DNA of 49,082 nucleotides from Burkholderiaceae bacterium (GTDB lineage: Bacteria; Pseudomonadota; Gammaproteobacteria; Burkholderiales; Burkholderiaceae_C), in NCBI GenBank assembly GCA_004323695.1, contig SCRU01000177.1, forward strand, positions 1 through 49,082. Reading direction: 5' to 3'. Positions 1 to 10,978 of the stretch are shown one piece after another. A program made the position numbers and the translations under genes. Each line of letters opens with the position of its first letter. Within the stretch, counting starts at the first letter, position 1. Under the pieces are notes generated by a model. It did no database searches. It saw nothing but the letters and a program-made list of their open reading frames with translations, and was not told the origin of the DNA.

Positions 1-174
1 CACGCCATGAAACTCGCGAAAACCATGCGCCCGGACCAGACTATCCTGGTGAATCTGTCGGGGCGCGGCGACAAGGACATCGGCACCGTGGCCGATTTGT
101 CCGGCGTCGATTTCTACGACCGCCCCTCGATGCGCGGGCTGGCCGTCAAGGGCCGCCCGCAGGAGGCCGCATGA
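1..174 (+). CDS. trpB: tryptophan synthase beta chain, C-terminal end (partial)
   Basis: The reading frame is open from the window edge and ends in TGA after 57 residues. It encodes the TrpB C-terminus, with the [11 protein letters not shown] segment that belongs to the PLP phosphate-binding region in this family. TrpB joins indole and serine to make tryptophan, working as an alpha2-beta2 complex with TrpA. The stop overlaps the trpA start as ATGA, which points to translational coupling of the two partner subunits. The 5' part of the gene lies outside the window. Confidence 0.95.
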   Translation, partial: HAMKLAKTMRPDQTILVNLSGRGDKDIGTVADLSGVDFYDRPSMRGLAVKGRPQEAA

Positions 175-992
175 GCCGCATCCAGGGCACGCTGGCCGCC
201 CTCAAAGCGCAAGGCCGCAAGGCGCTGATCCCCTACGTCACAGCCGGCTTTCCGTTCGCCGACATCACGCCCGAACTGATGCACGGCATGGTCGCCGCCG
301 GCGCCGACGTGATCGAGCTGGGCGTGCCGTTCAGCGACCCGTCAGCCGATGGCCCGGTGATCCAGAAGGCGGGCGACCAGGCGCTGGCCTTGGGCATTGG
401 CATGACGCAGGTGCTGGAGATGGTGAGCACATTCCGCCAGCGGGACCCGCACACGCCGGTCGTGCTGATGGGCTATGCCAACCCGATCGAGCGTTATGAC
501 CAGAAGCACGGTCGGGGCGATCAGCCAAGTGCATTCATCCGCGACGCCGCGCAGGCAGGGGTGGACGGCGTGCTGGTGGTGGATTACCCGCCCGAGGAGT
601 GCGTGGACTTTGCGGATCGGCTCAAGGCCCGCGGCATGGATCTGATCTTTTTGCTGGCCCCCACCAGCACCGATGCGCGCATGGCGCAAGTCGCGCAGCT
701 GGCCAGCGGTTATGTCTATTACGTCTCGCTAAAAGGCGTGACGGGAGCCGGCACGCTCGACCTTGACGCCGTGAAGACCATGCTGCCGCGCATCCGCCGC
801 CATGTGAGCGTGCCGGTCGGCGTGGGCTTCGGCATTCGCGACGCCGCTACCGCCAAAGCCATTGGCGAGGTGGCCGACGCCGTGGTCATTGGCACCAGGA
901 TCATCCAGCTGATCGCCGAACAGCCGCGGGACCAGGTGGTCGAGGTGGCCGGCGCCTTCCTGCGCGGGATTCGCGCGGCGCTGGATTCATAA
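171..992 (+). CDS. trpA: tryptophan synthase alpha chain
   Basis: This 273-residue protein is the usual length for TrpA, the TIM-barrel subunit that cleaves indole-3-glycerol phosphate and passes indole to TrpB. The catalytic Glu region ([18 protein letters not shown]) and the later catalytic Asp region ([10 protein letters not shown]) are both visible, as is the phosphate-binding stretch GVGFGI. The start is the ATG overlapping the trpB stop by four bases. accD follows 36 bases later on the same strand, the common trpBA-accD order in Betaproteobacteria. Confidence 0.97.
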   Translation: MSRIQGTLAALKAQGRKALIPYVTAGFPFADITPELMHGMVAAGADVIELGVPFSDPSADGPVIQKAGDQALALGIGMTQVLEMVSTFRQRDPHTPVVLMGYANPIERYDQKHGRGDQPSAFIRDAAQAGVDGVLVVDYPPEECVDFADRLKARGMDLIFLLAPTSTDARMAQVAQLASGYVYYVSLKGVTGAGTLDLDAVKTMLPRIRRHVSVPVGVGFGIRDAATAKAIGEVADAVVIGTRIIQLIAEQPRDQVVEVAGAFLRGIRAALDS

Positions 993-1028
993 TGCACCCG
1001 CCATAACCCCCAACCGAGGAAGCAGAAC

Positions 1029-1901
1029 ATGAGTTGGCTAGAAAAACTTCTCCCCCCCAAAATCCAGCAGACCGACCCGGCGGACCGCCGCAGCGTGCCG
1101 GAAGGCCTGTGGATCAAGTGCCCGAGTTGCGAGACGGTGCTGTACAAAACCGACCTGGAGCAAAACCAGAACGTGTGCCCGAGCTGCGGCCACCACCACC
1201 GCATCGGCGCACGCGCGCGGCTCGATGTGTTCCTCGACCCCGAAGGCCGCTACGAAATCGGCCAGGAGGTCCTGCCGGTCGATGCACTCAAATTCAAGGA
1301 CAGCCGCAAATACCCTGAACGCCTGAAGGAGGCGCTGGAGAACACCGGCGAGACCGATGCGCTGGTGGTCATGGGCGGTGCGGTGCACAGCATCAGTGTC
1401 GTGGTGGCCTGCTTCGAATTCGACTTCATGGGCGGCAGCATGGGCAGCGTGGTGGGCGAGCGTTTCGTGCGCGGGGTGCATGCCGCGATCGAGCAAAAAG
1501 TACCTTTCCTGTGCTTTACCGCGACCGGTGGCGCGCGCATGCAGGAAGGCCTGCTGAGCCTGATGCAGATGGCCAAGACGAATGCCGCGCTGACCCGCCT
1601 CGCGAAAAAGGGCCTTCCCTATATCAGCGTGCTGACCGATCCGACCATGGGCGGCGTCAGCGCCGGCTTTGCCTTCGTGGGCGACGTGGTGATCGCCGAG
1701 CCCAAGGCCTTGATCGGCTTCGCGGGCCCGCGCGTGATCGAATCCACGGTGCGCGTGACGCTGCCCGAAGGCTTCCAGCGCGCCGAGTTCCTGCAGCAAA
1801 AAGGAGCCATTGACTTCATCTGCGACCGCCGCGAACTGCGCAAGACGGTTGCGACCACGCTGGCCATGCTGCTGCGACAGTCGGCGGACGCCGTGGCCTG
1901 A
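1029..1901 (+). CDS. accD: acetyl-CoA carboxylase carboxyltransferase subunit beta
   Basis: This 290-residue protein is the beta subunit of the carboxyltransferase, which moves CO2 from biotin on BCCP to acetyl-CoA, the first committed step of fatty acid synthesis. An N-terminal zinc ribbon is visible as CPSC near residue 34 and CPSC near residue 56. The crotonase-like carboxyltransferase fold follows, with [10 protein letters not shown] and [12 protein letters not shown] purine-rich GAGGAAG lies before the ATG. Its partner accA is not in the window. The 3' end faces the yggT gene with only 25 bases between them. Confidence 0.97.
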   Translation: MSWLEKLLPPKIQQTDPADRRSVPEGLWIKCPSCETVLYKTDLEQNQNVCPSCGHHHRIGARARLDVFLDPEGRYEIGQEVLPVDALKFKDSRKYPERLKEALENTGETDALVVMGGAVHSISVVVACFEFDFMGGSMGSVVGERFVRGVHAAIEQKVPFLCFTATGGARMQEGLLSLMQMAKTNAALTRLAKKGLPYISVLTDPTMGGVSAGFAFVGDVVIAEPKALIGFAGPRVIESTVRVTLPEGFQRAEFLQQKGAIDFICDRRELRKTVATTLAMLLRQSADAVA

Positions 1902-1926
1902 CCGCCCCCTGGCAAGCGCGGCCGCT

Positions 1927-2475
1927 TCAGTGCAGCAGGGCCGACTGGAGCGACCACCAGACCATGGAGGCCACCTGCAGCAAAACCAGCAGCACCAGCG
2001 GCGACAGGTCAATGCCGCCGACCAGCGGAACGATGCGCCGGATCGCCCGCAGCAGCGGCTCGCACAGGCGATCGATCACATGGAACAGCGGCGCGCCGGG
2101 CTGCACCCAGGACATCACGGCATAGACGATCAACAGCCCCGTGAGGCCCGAGATCAGCAACCGGACCAGGCCGAACACCGCGAGCACGGGCAGGTAAACC
2201 AGCCCGCTCTCGCTGCCGCCCAGCAACCACAGCACGATGTATTGGGCGAGCACCAGCAGGAACGCGCCCGCCAAGCTGGCCAGATCCCAACGCCCGGCCG
2301 CAGGCACCATCCGCCGCAGCCGCAGCACCAGCCAGTCGGTCAGCGCAAACACGAAACGCCCCACCGGATTGGCAAAGGGGACACGCTGGTACTGCATGTA
2401 CAGGCGCAGCAGACAAGCGCTGCCGAGCAGACCAACGGCGACGTCGAGCAGAAAGGAGATGATTTGGTAGAGCAT
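1927..2475 (-). CDS. YggT family integral membrane protein
   Basis: This protein of about 182 residues has two copies of the YGGT membrane domain: one near residues 5-80 (with LRLYMQYQRVPFANP) and one near 95-175 (with SWVQPGAPLFHVIDRLCEPLLRAIRRIVP). It has about four hydrophobic segments. YggT proteins are inner-membrane proteins of uncertain function, with some family members linked to osmotic tolerance or cell division. I chose the ATG at 2475 because family members usually begin close to this MLYQI segment. An ATG eight codons upstream (2499) is also possible, and neither has a clear ribosome-binding site. It diverges from the LON-domain gene. Confidence 0.8.
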   Translation of the reverse strand: MLYQIISFLLDVAVGLLGSACLLRLYMQYQRVPFANPVGRFVFALTDWLVLRLRRMVPAAGRWDLASLAGAFLLVLAQYIVLWLLGGSESGLVYLPVLAVFGLVRLLISGLTGLLIVYAVMSWVQPGAPLFHVIDRLCEPLLRAIRRIVPLVGGIDLSPLVLLVLLQVASMVWWSLQSALLH

Positions 2476-2529
2476 GGGCGCAGAAATCCGGCGGGTCATG
2501 GGATGATAGCGGTCGCAAGCCCTTATTCG

Positions 2530-3162
2530 ATGCCGCCTCCCCTCGCCCTTTCCTCATTGCCCCTGTTTCCGCTGGGCACCGTGCTGTTCCCGGACGGTTT
2601 TCTGCCGCTTCGCGTGTTCGAGGTGCGCTACCTCGACATGATCGGCAAATGCCACAAGGCGGGCGCGCCATTTGGGGTCGTCTGCCTCACCCAGGGTGCC
2701 GAAGTGCGCCTGCCGGGCGTCAGCGAAGCCTTCTGCGATATCGGCACGCTGGCCACCATCACGCGACTGGAGAACCCGCAGCCGGGGCTGATGCAGATTC
2801 ACTGCACAGGCGCCCAGCGCTTTCGGATCACGCGCCGCGAGCGGCTCAAGCACGGACTGTGGGTCGCCGACGTAGTGCGCATCGACAGCGACCTGGCCGT
2901 GCCCGTGCCGGACGACCTGCAGGGCACGGCCGCTGCGCTGCGCCAGTTGATCCAGAAGCTGCAATCGGGCGAGGTGCCGCCGCAGCCCCTGCCGCTGCAG
3001 CCGCCCTGGCGGTTCGATGACTGCGGCTGGGTCGCCAATCGCTGGTGTGAACTGCTGCCGCTTCCCCCCGAGCTCAAGCAGCGCTTGATGACGCTGGACA
3101 ATCCGCTGGTGCGACTGGAACTCGTGACGGATCTGCTGGCTCGCACCGGCATCTCGCATTGA
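2530..3162 (+). CDS. LON N-terminal (substrate-binding) domain protein
   Basis: This protein of 210 residues consists of a LON N-terminal domain. It starts LPLFPLGTVLFPDGFLPLRVFEVRYLDM, the hallmark opening beta strands of the Lon substrate-binding domain. There is no AAA+ ATPase or protease domain, so it is a stand-alone LON-domain protein and not a protease. Its role is unknown; the fold suggests binding of polypeptides. The ATG at 2530 directly precedes the conserved domain. An in-frame ATG at 2503 would add nine residues and nearly abut the divergent yggT start. Confidence 0.85.
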   Translation: MPPPLALSSLPLFPLGTVLFPDGFLPLRVFEVRYLDMIGKCHKAGAPFGVVCLTQGAEVRLPGVSEAFCDIGTLATITRLENPQPGLMQIHCTGAQRFRITRRERLKHGLWVADVVRIDSDLAVPVPDDLQGTAAALRQLIQKLQSGEVPPQPLPLQPPWRFDDCGWVANRWCELLPLPPELKQRLMTLDNPLVRLELVTDLLARTGISH

Positions 3163-3264
3163 TTCGGGCGACGCAAGCCAAAAACCTAAAATAACGCCTT
3201 GGGCGGCCCGCCTGCCCCTCCCGCAGCCCGGCTCACCACCCTATATTCATAGCGATCCAGATTC

Positions 3265-4805
<1,541 letters not shown>

Positions 4806-4812
<7 letters not shown>

Positions 4813-5873
4813 AGCGGCCGGATCAGATCCAGCGCACGCAGGTAGGCCGGCAGCGCCATCAGCGCGTTCCAGTCCGGCGACGGCACAGCCGGCAGCAGCG
4901 CCTGCCGGCGCTCTTCGCTGGCCTGCTGGAGTTGCCACTGGCCGCGTAGCTGCGCCACTACCAGGCCATCCAGCAGCCGGTCCACATCCTGACCGTCGCC
5001 CACGCTCTGGTTGCACAGCAGCACCATGTCGCAGCCGGCGCCCAGCGCGGCCACTGCGGCGTCGGTGTGGCTCACGGCCTCGCCATCGAGTTGGCGTGCC
5101 CCGGCCATGCTGAGGTCGTCGCTGAAAATCGCGCCGCCAAAGCCCAGGCGGCCGCGCAGAATGTCGCCCAGCCACTTGGACGAAAAGCCGGCCGGCCTCG
5201 CATCCACCCTGGGGTAGATCACGTGGGCCGGCATCACGCTGGACAGGGTGGTACTGAGCCACTGGTACGGCGCGGCATCGTCGGCCAGGATGGCCTTGAG
5301 GCTGCGCCGGTCCACCGGGACATCGGTATGCGAGTCGGCGCGCACGAAGCCGTGACCCGGAAAATGCTTGCCGCAGTTCGCCATGCCGCTTTGCAGCAGA
5401 CCGTGCATCAGGCTCTTGGCCAGCAGCGCAACCACGCGCGGGTCGCGGCCAAAGGCGCGGTCGCCGATGACACTGCTCTCGCCGAAATCCAGATCCAGCA
5501 CGGGCGTAAAGCTCAGGTCCACGCCGCAGGCGCGCAGTTCGGCGCCGAGCACATAGCCACACGCGGTGGCCGCGTTGGTGGCCTGCATCGGTGCTTTTAG
5601 CCATAGCTCGCCCAGCGTGCGCATGGGCGGCAGATGGGTGAAGCCATCGGTCCTGAAGCGCTGCACGCGCCCGCCTTCGTGGTCCACGCAGATCAGCACG
5701 TCGCGGCGGATCTTCTTGATGCTGGCGCACAGGGCGGTGAGCTGCGCCCGATCCTGCCAGTTGCGCGCGAACAGGATGATCCCGCCGACCAGGGGGTGCT
5801 TGAGCCGGCGCCGGTCGGCTTTGGTCAGGGTCAGACCGGCAATATCGATGATGACGGGCGAGTGCTGAAACAT
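4806..5873 (-). CDS. nagZ: beta-N-acetylhexosaminidase (peptidoglycan recycling)
   Basis: This 355-residue cytoplasmic glycoside hydrolase of family 3 removes GlcNAc from GlcNAc-anhydroMur-peptides during cell-wall recycling. The family signature KHFPGHG is present, followed by DSHTDVP carrying the catalytic His-Asp pair. The nucleophile region is [11 protein letters not shown]. The length matches NagZ. It is the last gene of the long minus-strand series lepA-lepB-rnc-era-recO-pdxJ-acpS-nagZ, separated from acpS by 81 bases that contain an AT-rich inverted repeat. Confidence 0.95.
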
Positions 5874-5898
5874 GAGGCAGGGTCTCGATGAAATGGAT

Positions 5899-5917
5899 TG
5901 CTACTATTTTAATAGCA
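5899..5917. repeat. 17-nt inverted repeat GCTAY-N7-RTAGC, copy 1
   Basis: The core at 5900-5916 reads GCTAC-TATTTTA-ATAGC, and one more complementary base pair extends each arm. It lies in the 81-base, very AT-rich gap between acpS and nagZ. It shares exact length and arm consensus with five other sites in the window. Confidence 0.7.
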
Positions 5918-5954
5918 CATTATTAAATATCAACAAGGACTTCAAGCGCTTTTT

Positions 5955-6347
5955 CTATATTTTTTCGACCACACAGAAGCTCGCGGCGTAATCGGTTTCG
6001 TCAGTCACGCTGACATGCGCGCTCAGCCCCTGCGATTCGAACCAGGTTTTCAGGCCACCGTGCAACACGATGCAGGGCTTGCCGCTGGCGAGCTTTCCCA
6101 TTTCGCACAGCCGCCAGTTCATGGGCAGGCGCATCCCCAATCCTATCGCCTTGCTGAAGGCCTCCTTGGCCGAAAAGCGGGTGGCCAGGTAGCGGATGCC
6201 GCGCTCCGGCCAGCGCTCGCTGCGCGCCCGCCAGGTGGCCAACTCGGCGTCGCTGAGGATTTTTTGCGCAAAGCGATCGCCGTGGCGCTCCACGCTGGCG
6301 CGGATCCGGCGCACATCGCAGATGTCGGTGCCAATGCCGTAGATCAT
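5955..6347 (-). CDS. acpS: holo-[acyl-carrier-protein] synthase
   Basis: This 130-residue enzyme transfers 4'-phosphopantetheine from CoA to Ser37 of apo-ACP; the acpP gene lies in this window. The family motifs are present: [12 protein letters not shown] with the metal-binding Asp, and [12 protein letters not shown] with the metal-binding Glu. It begins seven bases after pdxJ ends, as in the common pdxJ-acpS pair. Its last codons and stop run into the AT-rich gap before nagZ. Confidence 0.96.
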   Translation of the reverse strand: MIYGIGTDICDVRRIRASVERHGDRFAQKILSDAELATWRARSERWPERGIRYLATRFSAKEAFSKAIGLGMRLPMNWRLCEMGKLASGKPCIVLHGGLKTWFESQGLSAHVSVTDETDYAASFCVVEKI

Positions 6348-6354
6348 CGAAACC

Positions 6355-7101
6355 TTACGCGAAGGCCTGGTCGATACAACGCAGGTATTCCTTCACCGTG
6401 GCGGCATAGCCCAGCTCGAGCGCATCGGCCATGAGCGCATGGCCGATCGAGACCTCGCGCACGCCGGGCACCTGCTTCAAAAAAGCGGTGAGGTTGCTGC
6501 GGTTCAGGTCATGCCCCGCGTTGATTTCCAGTCCCGCATCCAGCGCGGCCTGTGCGGCGCGCACGAAGCGCTGCAACTGCCCGGCCTGCGCGGGCTTGCC
6601 CCAGGCTGCGGCGTAGGGCTCGGTGTACAACTCCACACGGTCGGCGCCCACGGCCTTGGCAGCCGCCATGGCCTGCGGCTCGGCGTCCATGAACAGGCTG
6701 ACGCGGACCCCGAGCGCATGGGCCTCGGCCACCAGCGGGCGCAACCGCTCGCCGTCGCGCGCCAGGTCCCAGCCGTGGTCGCTGGTCGGCTGGTCCTCGG
6801 AATCGGGCACAAAGGTGCACTGGTGCGGCCGCTGCGCGCGCACGAAACCCATGAGGTTCTGGAACGGATTGCCCTCGATGTTGAATTCGCGATCGGGCCA
6901 GGCAGTGAGCAATCCGGCCAGGTCGGGTACATCGTGCGTGCGGATATGCCGCTGATCAGGCCGCGGATGCACCGTGATGCCGTGCGCCCCGGCCTGCAGG
7001 CACAGCTGGGCCGCGCGCAGGACACTGGGGAAACCCAGATTGCGCCGGTTGCGCACCTGCGCCACCAGGTTCACGTTGACCGACAGCGCCGTCTTGTTCA
7101 T
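6355..7101 (-). CDS. pdxJ: pyridoxine 5'-phosphate synthase
   Basis: This TIM-barrel enzyme of 248 residues condenses 3-amino-2-oxopropyl phosphate with deoxyxylulose 5-phosphate to make pyridoxine 5'-phosphate, the last ring-forming step of vitamin B6 synthesis. The opening [15 protein letters not shown] and the [13 protein letters not shown] segment are typical. The C-terminal EINAGHDLN and EVSIGHALM loops bind phosphate in the family. The frame stays open upstream, but the ATG at 7101 gives the family length and overlaps the recO stop as ATGA. Confidence 0.96.
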   Translation of the reverse strand: MNKTALSVNVNLVAQVRNRRNLGFPSVLRAAQLCLQAGAHGITVHPRPDQRHIRTHDVPDLAGLLTAWPDREFNIEGNPFQNLMGFVRAQRPHQCTFVPDSEDQPTSDHGWDLARDGERLRPLVAEAHALGVRVSLFMDAEPQAMAAAKAVGADRVELYTEPYAAAWGKPAQAGQLQRFVRAAQAALDAGLEINAGHDLNRSNLTAFLKQVPGVREVSIGHALMADALELGYAATVKEYLRCIDQAFA

Positions 7102-7859
7102 AGCGATTGGATATCCAGCATCATCTGCCGCGTTTTCAGGGTGGAGACCCCGCAATGGTAGTGCAGCAGCGTGCGCAGTTGGGGCTTGAGTTCGGCCATC
7201 ACGTCCGCGCAGGCGCGCAGCGCGGCGGTAAACGGCGCCTCGTGGTCCAGCGCCGCCTGCAGCGCGGCCCACTGGGCGCCGCTCAGGCTGGCGCGGTCCT
7301 GCGCATGGCTCTCGCGCAGGCCACCTTCGGGCACCAGCACATAGCGCGCATCGGCCTCGAGTGTGCCCAGCGTCATGGTCTGCGCGTCGAGCAAGGGCAA
7401 CAGGCCGATCTCGCGCAGCAGCAGCAGCTCGAAGGCGCGCAGCGCGGGCTGCAGGGCCTCGCCATGCTCGGACGCCAGCACCTGCACCACGGCCGCATAG
7501 CTGTCGAACAGCCGCTCGTGCGGGTCGTCGCGCGCCAGCAGGCGCAGCAGCAGTTCGTTGAGGTAGTAGCCCGATAGCAGCGCGTCGCCGGTCGGCATCA
7601 CATGGCCGCCGACCCATTCCGCGCCCTTGAGCGTGTGAATTTCGGCGTCTCCGCCGGCCGCCAGCGAATAGGTGACGCGCAGCGGCTGCAGCGGCAACAG
7701 GACGGGGCGAAACCCGGAACTGGGCCGCTTGGCGCCCTTGGCCACCAGCGCCACCCGGCCCTGCTCGCGTGTGAACACGTCAAGAATCAGGCTCGACTCG
7801 CTCCAGTCGTAGCGATGCAGCACATAGGCCGGCTCGTCGCTGATGCGCTTGGCGGCCAC
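7098..7859 (-). CDS. recO: DNA repair protein RecO
   Basis: RecO helps load RecA onto SSB-coated DNA in the RecFOR pathway. The protein of about 253 residues starts with an OB-fold ([36 protein letters not shown]) and continues into the helical C-terminal domain with [19 protein letters not shown] chose the GTG at 7859 because family homology begins there. The frame stays open a further 21 codons, but that stretch lies inside an intergenic GC-rich repeat. It overlaps pdxJ by four bases and follows era, as in Escherichia coli. Confidence 0.92.
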   Translation of the reverse strand: MAAKRISDEPAYVLHRYDWSESSLILDVFTREQGRVALVAKGAKRPSSGFRPVLLPLQPLRVTYSLAAGGDAEIHTLKGAEWVGGHVMPTGDALLSGYYLNELLLRLLARDDPHERLFDSYAAVVQVLASEHGEALQPALRAFELLLLREIGLLPLLDAQTMTLGTLEADARYVLVPEGGLRESHAQDRASLSGAQWAALQAALDHEAPFTAALRACADVMAELKPQLRTLLHYHCGVSTLKTRQMMLDIQSL

Positions 7860-7861
7860 GT

Positions 7862-7946
7862 CAGTCCGGCGCCGGGCCGCCCCAAGCCGGACTGAGCCCC
7901 CTCGGGGGGCAGTGAAGCACACGCAGTGGCGAACGCGGGGGCGACA
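7862..7946. repeat. GC-rich intergenic repeat element, copy 1
   Basis: This spacer between era and recO contains the block 7869-7888 (read on minus: GGCTTGGGGCGGCCCGGCGC), the hairpin-forming CCCCCTCGGGGGG near 7898-7910, and CACTGCGTG near 7920-7928 (minus strand). A second, rearranged copy of the same blocks lies between the algZ-like and algR-like genes at 42060-42190. It resembles a GC-rich spacer repeat that I associate with Comamonadaceae genomes; that link is from memory and not tested here. Confidence 0.55.
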
Positions 7947-7948
7947 TC

Positions 7949-8938
7949 CTACTCGTAGCCAAACGAGCGCACGCGCGCCTCGTCATCGGCCCAGCCCGAG
8001 CGCACCTTGACCCAGAGTTCGAGAAACACCTTGGCTTCCATCAATGTCTCGAGCTCCTGGCGCGCCTCGGTGCCGATGCGTTTGAGGCGCTCGCCCTTCT
8101 CGCCAATCACCATGGCCTTGTGGCCGTCGCGCTCGACCACGATGGTGGCCGCGATCTTGACCAGCCGGCTGTGGTTGCGGCCCATTTCCTCGTCGAATTT
8201 GTCGATGATGACCGTGGAGGTGTAGGGCAACTCGTCGCCAGTGAAGCGGAACAGTTTTTCGCGCACGGTCTCGGAGGCCAGGAACTTCTCGCTGCGATCG
8301 GTCAATTCATCATCGGCGTACCACCATGGCTGCTCCGGCAGGTATTTTTCGCAGATGCCGAACAGACGCTCGACATCCTTCGCGCTCCTGGCGGACATCG
8401 GCACGAATTCGGCGAACGGGTGGCGCTCCTGCATACTCTTGAGCCAGGGTGCAATCTCGGCGCGGCGGTGGATGTTGTCGAGCTTGTTGGCGATCAGCAG
8501 GGTCGGGATGTTTCCCTTGAGCAGCGACAACACCTCGGCGTCGGCCGGTGTGAAGCGGCCGGCCTCGACCACGAACAAAATCAGGTCCACGTCGCCAACG
8601 GCGCCCAGCACGGTTTTGTTGAGCGACTTGTTCAGCGCGGTGTGGTGCCGCGTCTGGAAGCCCGGCGTGTCGGCAAACACGAACTGCGTAGCCCCGCGCG
8701 TGCGGATGCCCGTGATGCGGTGCCGCGTGGTCTGCGCCTTGTTCGACGTGATGCTGATTTTCTGGCCGACCAGTGCGTTGAGCAGCGTGGATTTGCCCAC
8801 GTTGGGTTTGCCCACGATCGCGATCAGGCCGCAGCGCTGGCCCGCCACTTCGGCCGCTCCTGCATTTTTGGAGTCAAATGAGTCAGATGCCGATACAGGG
8901 TCTTCACTTTCAGCTACATTTTTAGTAGCCCTTCTCAT
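7949..8938 (-). CDS. era: GTPase Era
   Basis: This 329-residue GTPase binds the 3' end of 16S rRNA and assists 30S assembly. Visible motifs are the P-loop GKPNVGKST near residue 43, the switch II segment DTPGFQ and the guanine-specificity NKLD. A C-terminal KH RNA-binding domain is marked by [13 protein letters not shown]. The N-terminus carries about 36 residues before the G domain, longer than usual for Era. That leader includes six residues (ATKNVA) encoded by a dispersed 17-nt inverted repeat. The start overlaps the rnc stop as ATGA. Confidence 0.96.
   Translation of the reverse strand: MRRATKNVAESEDPVSASDSFDSKNAGAAEVAGQRCGLIAIVGKPNVGKSTLLNALVGQKISITSNKAQTTRHRITGIRTRGATQFVFADTPGFQTRHHTALNKSLNKTVLGAVGDVDLILFVVEAGRFTPADAEVLSLLKGNIPTLLIANKLDNIHRRAEIAPWLKSMQERHPFAEFVPMSARSAKDVERLFGICEKYLPEQPWWYADDELTDRSEKFLASETVREKLFRFTGDELPYTSTVIIDKFDEEMGRNHSRLVKIAATIVVERDGHKAMVIGEKGERLKRIGTEARQELETLMEAKVFLELWVKVRSGWADDEARVRSFGYE
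8913..8929. repeat. 17-nt inverted repeat GCTAY-N7-RTAGC, copy 2 (inside era)
   Basis: The sequence GCTAC-ATTTTTA-GTAGC has perfect 5-bp arms. It lies within the first codons of era and encodes residues 4-9 of the protein. Confidence 0.75.
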
Positions 8939-9618
8939 TTGAGCTTCGCTTTCAGATGGGACAACATTGCGGCGGCGGCGGCCTGCTCCGCAGCCCGCCG
9001 CGAGCCTCCGATGCCGCGTTCGGCGGCATTCAGCTCGGCGATTTCACATTCCACGTCAAAGGTCTGCTGATGCGCCGCGCCCTGGGTACCCACGACGCGG
9101 TAGCCCGGCAGCTTCATCTTGCGCCCCTGCAGCCATTCCTGCAACTCGGTTTTTGGATCCTTGGCCGTGGCGGCCATCTGGGGATTGATCTGCACCGTCT
9201 GGAACAGGCGGTGCACCAGGGCCTCGGCCGTGCCGTAGCCGGCGTCCAGGTACACAGCGCCAATCAGGGCCTCCAGCGTGTCCGCCAGAATGGAAGGGCG
9301 CTTTTGACCGCCCGAACGGGCCTCGCCTTCCCCAAGGCGAATCACGCCGGCCACACCCAGTTCCAGCGCCAGCCGGTGCAATGTGTCCTGCCTGACCAGG
9401 TTCGCGCGAATGCGGGACAGGTCGCCTTCCGGCAAGTCACGCAGCCTGTCGTAAAGCAGACTGGAGACGGCCAGGCTCAGAACGGAGTCGCCCAGGAATT
9501 CCAGGCGCTCGTTGTGGTCCGGGGAAAAGCTGCGGTGCGTGACGGCGCGTTCAAGCAGCCGTGGATCGGAAAAGCTGTGCTGCAAGCGCGCCTGCAGGCT
9601 GGACAGGCCGCCATTCAC
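8935..9618 (-). CDS. rnc: ribonuclease III
   Basis: This double-strand-specific endoribonuclease of 227 residues processes rRNA precursors and structured mRNAs. The catalytic signature [12 protein letters not shown] lies near residue 36, and a second acidic region is [15 protein letters not shown]-terminal double-stranded-RNA-binding domain ([11 protein letters not shown] onward) completes the family architecture. The start codon is GTG, three bases after the DUF4845 gene ends. It is followed by era, the conserved rnc-era pair. Confidence 0.96.
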   Translation of the reverse strand: MNGGLSSLQARLQHSFSDPRLLERAVTHRSFSPDHNERLEFLGDSVLSLAVSSLLYDRLRDLPEGDLSRIRANLVRQDTLHRLALELGVAGVIRLGEGEARSGGQKRPSILADTLEALIGAVYLDAGYGTAEALVHRLFQTVQINPQMAATAKDPKTELQEWLQGRKMKLPGYRVVGTQGAAHQQTFDVECEIAELNAAERGIGGSRRAAEQAAAAAMLSHLKAKLK

Positions 9619-9621
9619 GTT

Positions 9622-9981
9622 TTACTGGGATTGCCCACGGTATTTGAGCAGCAGATACGCGGGGCCGACCATGTGGATTTCCTTGTCGTACGCAAAGCTG
9701 ACAACCACCTTGTTGTCGCCGTTCTTGGTCACGTCAAGATCCTTGCCGGCAACGGAGGTGATGTAGTCGATGTCCGCCTGCTTGTCAAAAATCTCGCGCA
9801 CCTCCGCCACCGAAGTGCCTTGGGACGCGGCCTTGTTGGCCGCCTTCACGATGGATTCGTATTCGATGACGGTGGGCGCCACCTGCGCCAGCATCACGCC
9901 GATCACGGCCAGGATGCCGCCAAAGAAAATCAGCCCGATGAAGGATAGTCCCCGCTGCCTGGATTTCAATGGACGTTCCAT
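9622..9981 (-). CDS. DUF4845 family small membrane protein
   Basis: This protein of about 119 residues starts MERPLKSRQRGLSFIGLIFFGGILAVIGVM. That is a short basic N-terminus followed by one transmembrane segment resembling a type IV pilin-like leader. The rest is a periplasmic-sized soluble domain. It matches the DUF4845 family often found between lepB and rnc in Betaproteobacteria; the function is unknown. I chose the ATG at 9981 because AAAGGGCAG lies just before it. The frame is open upstream into the lepB end. Confidence 0.8.
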   Translation of the reverse strand: MERPLKSRQRGLSFIGLIFFGGILAVIGVMLAQVAPTVIEYESIVKAANKAASQGTSVAEVREIFDKQADIDYITSVAGKDLDVTKNGDNKVVVSFAYDKEIHMVGPAYLLLKYRGQSQ

Positions 9982-10009
9982 ACGCTGCCCTTTGCCTTTC
10001 AAACAATCA

Positions 10010-10978
10010 TTAGTGGATCGGACCAATGGCCTTGAGGTCGCTAAAGTTCATCCAGACGAAGACCGCCTTGCCGACAATGTTCTGGTCCGGAACGAACCCC
10101 CAATAGCGCGAATCGAGTGAATTATCGCGGTTGTCGCCCATCATGAAATACTCGCCCGCCGGCACCTTGCAGCTGAACCCCTCGACACTGTAGTGGCAGT
10201 TCTGGCGGTTTGGAAAGTTCGTCACGTCGTCGGGCATGTAGACGGGCCGATCCGGATCGATGAGCAGGCGGTGCGTGTGCGTTCCCAGCACTTCCTGGTA
10301 TTGCTTGGAATAGCTCATCGTCTCGTCGTTGAAGAAGTCCGGCACGGCGGTCGTGGGAACCGGTTTGCCGTTGATGATGAGCCGCTTGTTGACGTAGTCC
10401 ACCTCGTCGCCCGGCAATCCAACCACGCGCTTGATGTAGTCCAGACTCGGCTGCGGGGGATAGCGAAACACCATCACGTCGCCACGCCGGGGCGGGTGGC
10501 CCTCGGTGATCTTGGTGTTGATCACCGGCAGGCGCAGGCCGTAGACAAATTTGTTCACCAGGATCAGGTCACCGATCCGCAGCGTGGGGATCATCGAACC
10601 GGAGGGAATCTTGAACGGCTCGAACAGGAAGGAGCGCAGCAGGAACACCGCCAGAATGACCGGGAACAGCCCCGCTGTCCAGTCCAGCCACCACGGCTGC
10701 ATGACGATCCGGCTGGTGGCCTGTTCAATATCGCCGTCCACCTTGGCGATCCCCATCCTGGAGAGTTCGGCGCGGCGCTGCTGGGCCTGTGCTTCCAGCG
10801 CAGCCGCTGCCTTTTTGCGTTGCGGCAGAAAGTACAGCCGCTCGGCCAGCCAGTACAGGCCGGTCACCACGGTCGCCATGAACAGCAGCAGGGCGAAGTC
10901 GCCTTCGAACGCGCCAAAATACCAGGCGCCGGCATAGGCGGCAAAGGCCGCCAGAATCAGGGAAGTCAAAACCTGCAT
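10010..10978 (-). CDS. lepB: signal peptidase I
   Basis: This 322-residue inner-membrane serine protease removes signal peptides from exported proteins. Two N-terminal membrane segments are visible before residue 50 and a third near residues 100-115. The nucleophile Ser is in PSGSMIPTL (about residue 127), the general-base Lys is in YIKRVVGLPGD, and the late motif GDNRDNSLDSRYWG is intact. The start shares a base with the lepA stop (TGATG), which indicates coupling in the lepA-lepB operon. Confidence 0.97.
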   Translation of the reverse strand: MQVLTSLILAAFAAYAGAWYFGAFEGDFALLLFMATVVTGLYWLAERLYFLPQRKKAAAALEAQAQQRRAELSRMGIAKVDGDIEQATSRIVMQPWWLDWTAGLFPVILAVFLLRSFLFEPFKIPSGSMIPTLRIGDLILVNKFVYGLRLPVINTKITEGHPPRRGDVMVFRYPPQPSLDYIKRVVGLPGDEVDYVNKRLIINGKPVPTTAVPDFFNDETMSYSKQYQEVLGTHTHRLLIDPDRPVYMPDDVTNFPNRQNCHYSVEGFSCKVPAGEYFMMGDNRDNSLDSRYWGFVPDQNIVGKAVFVWMNFSDLKAIGPIH

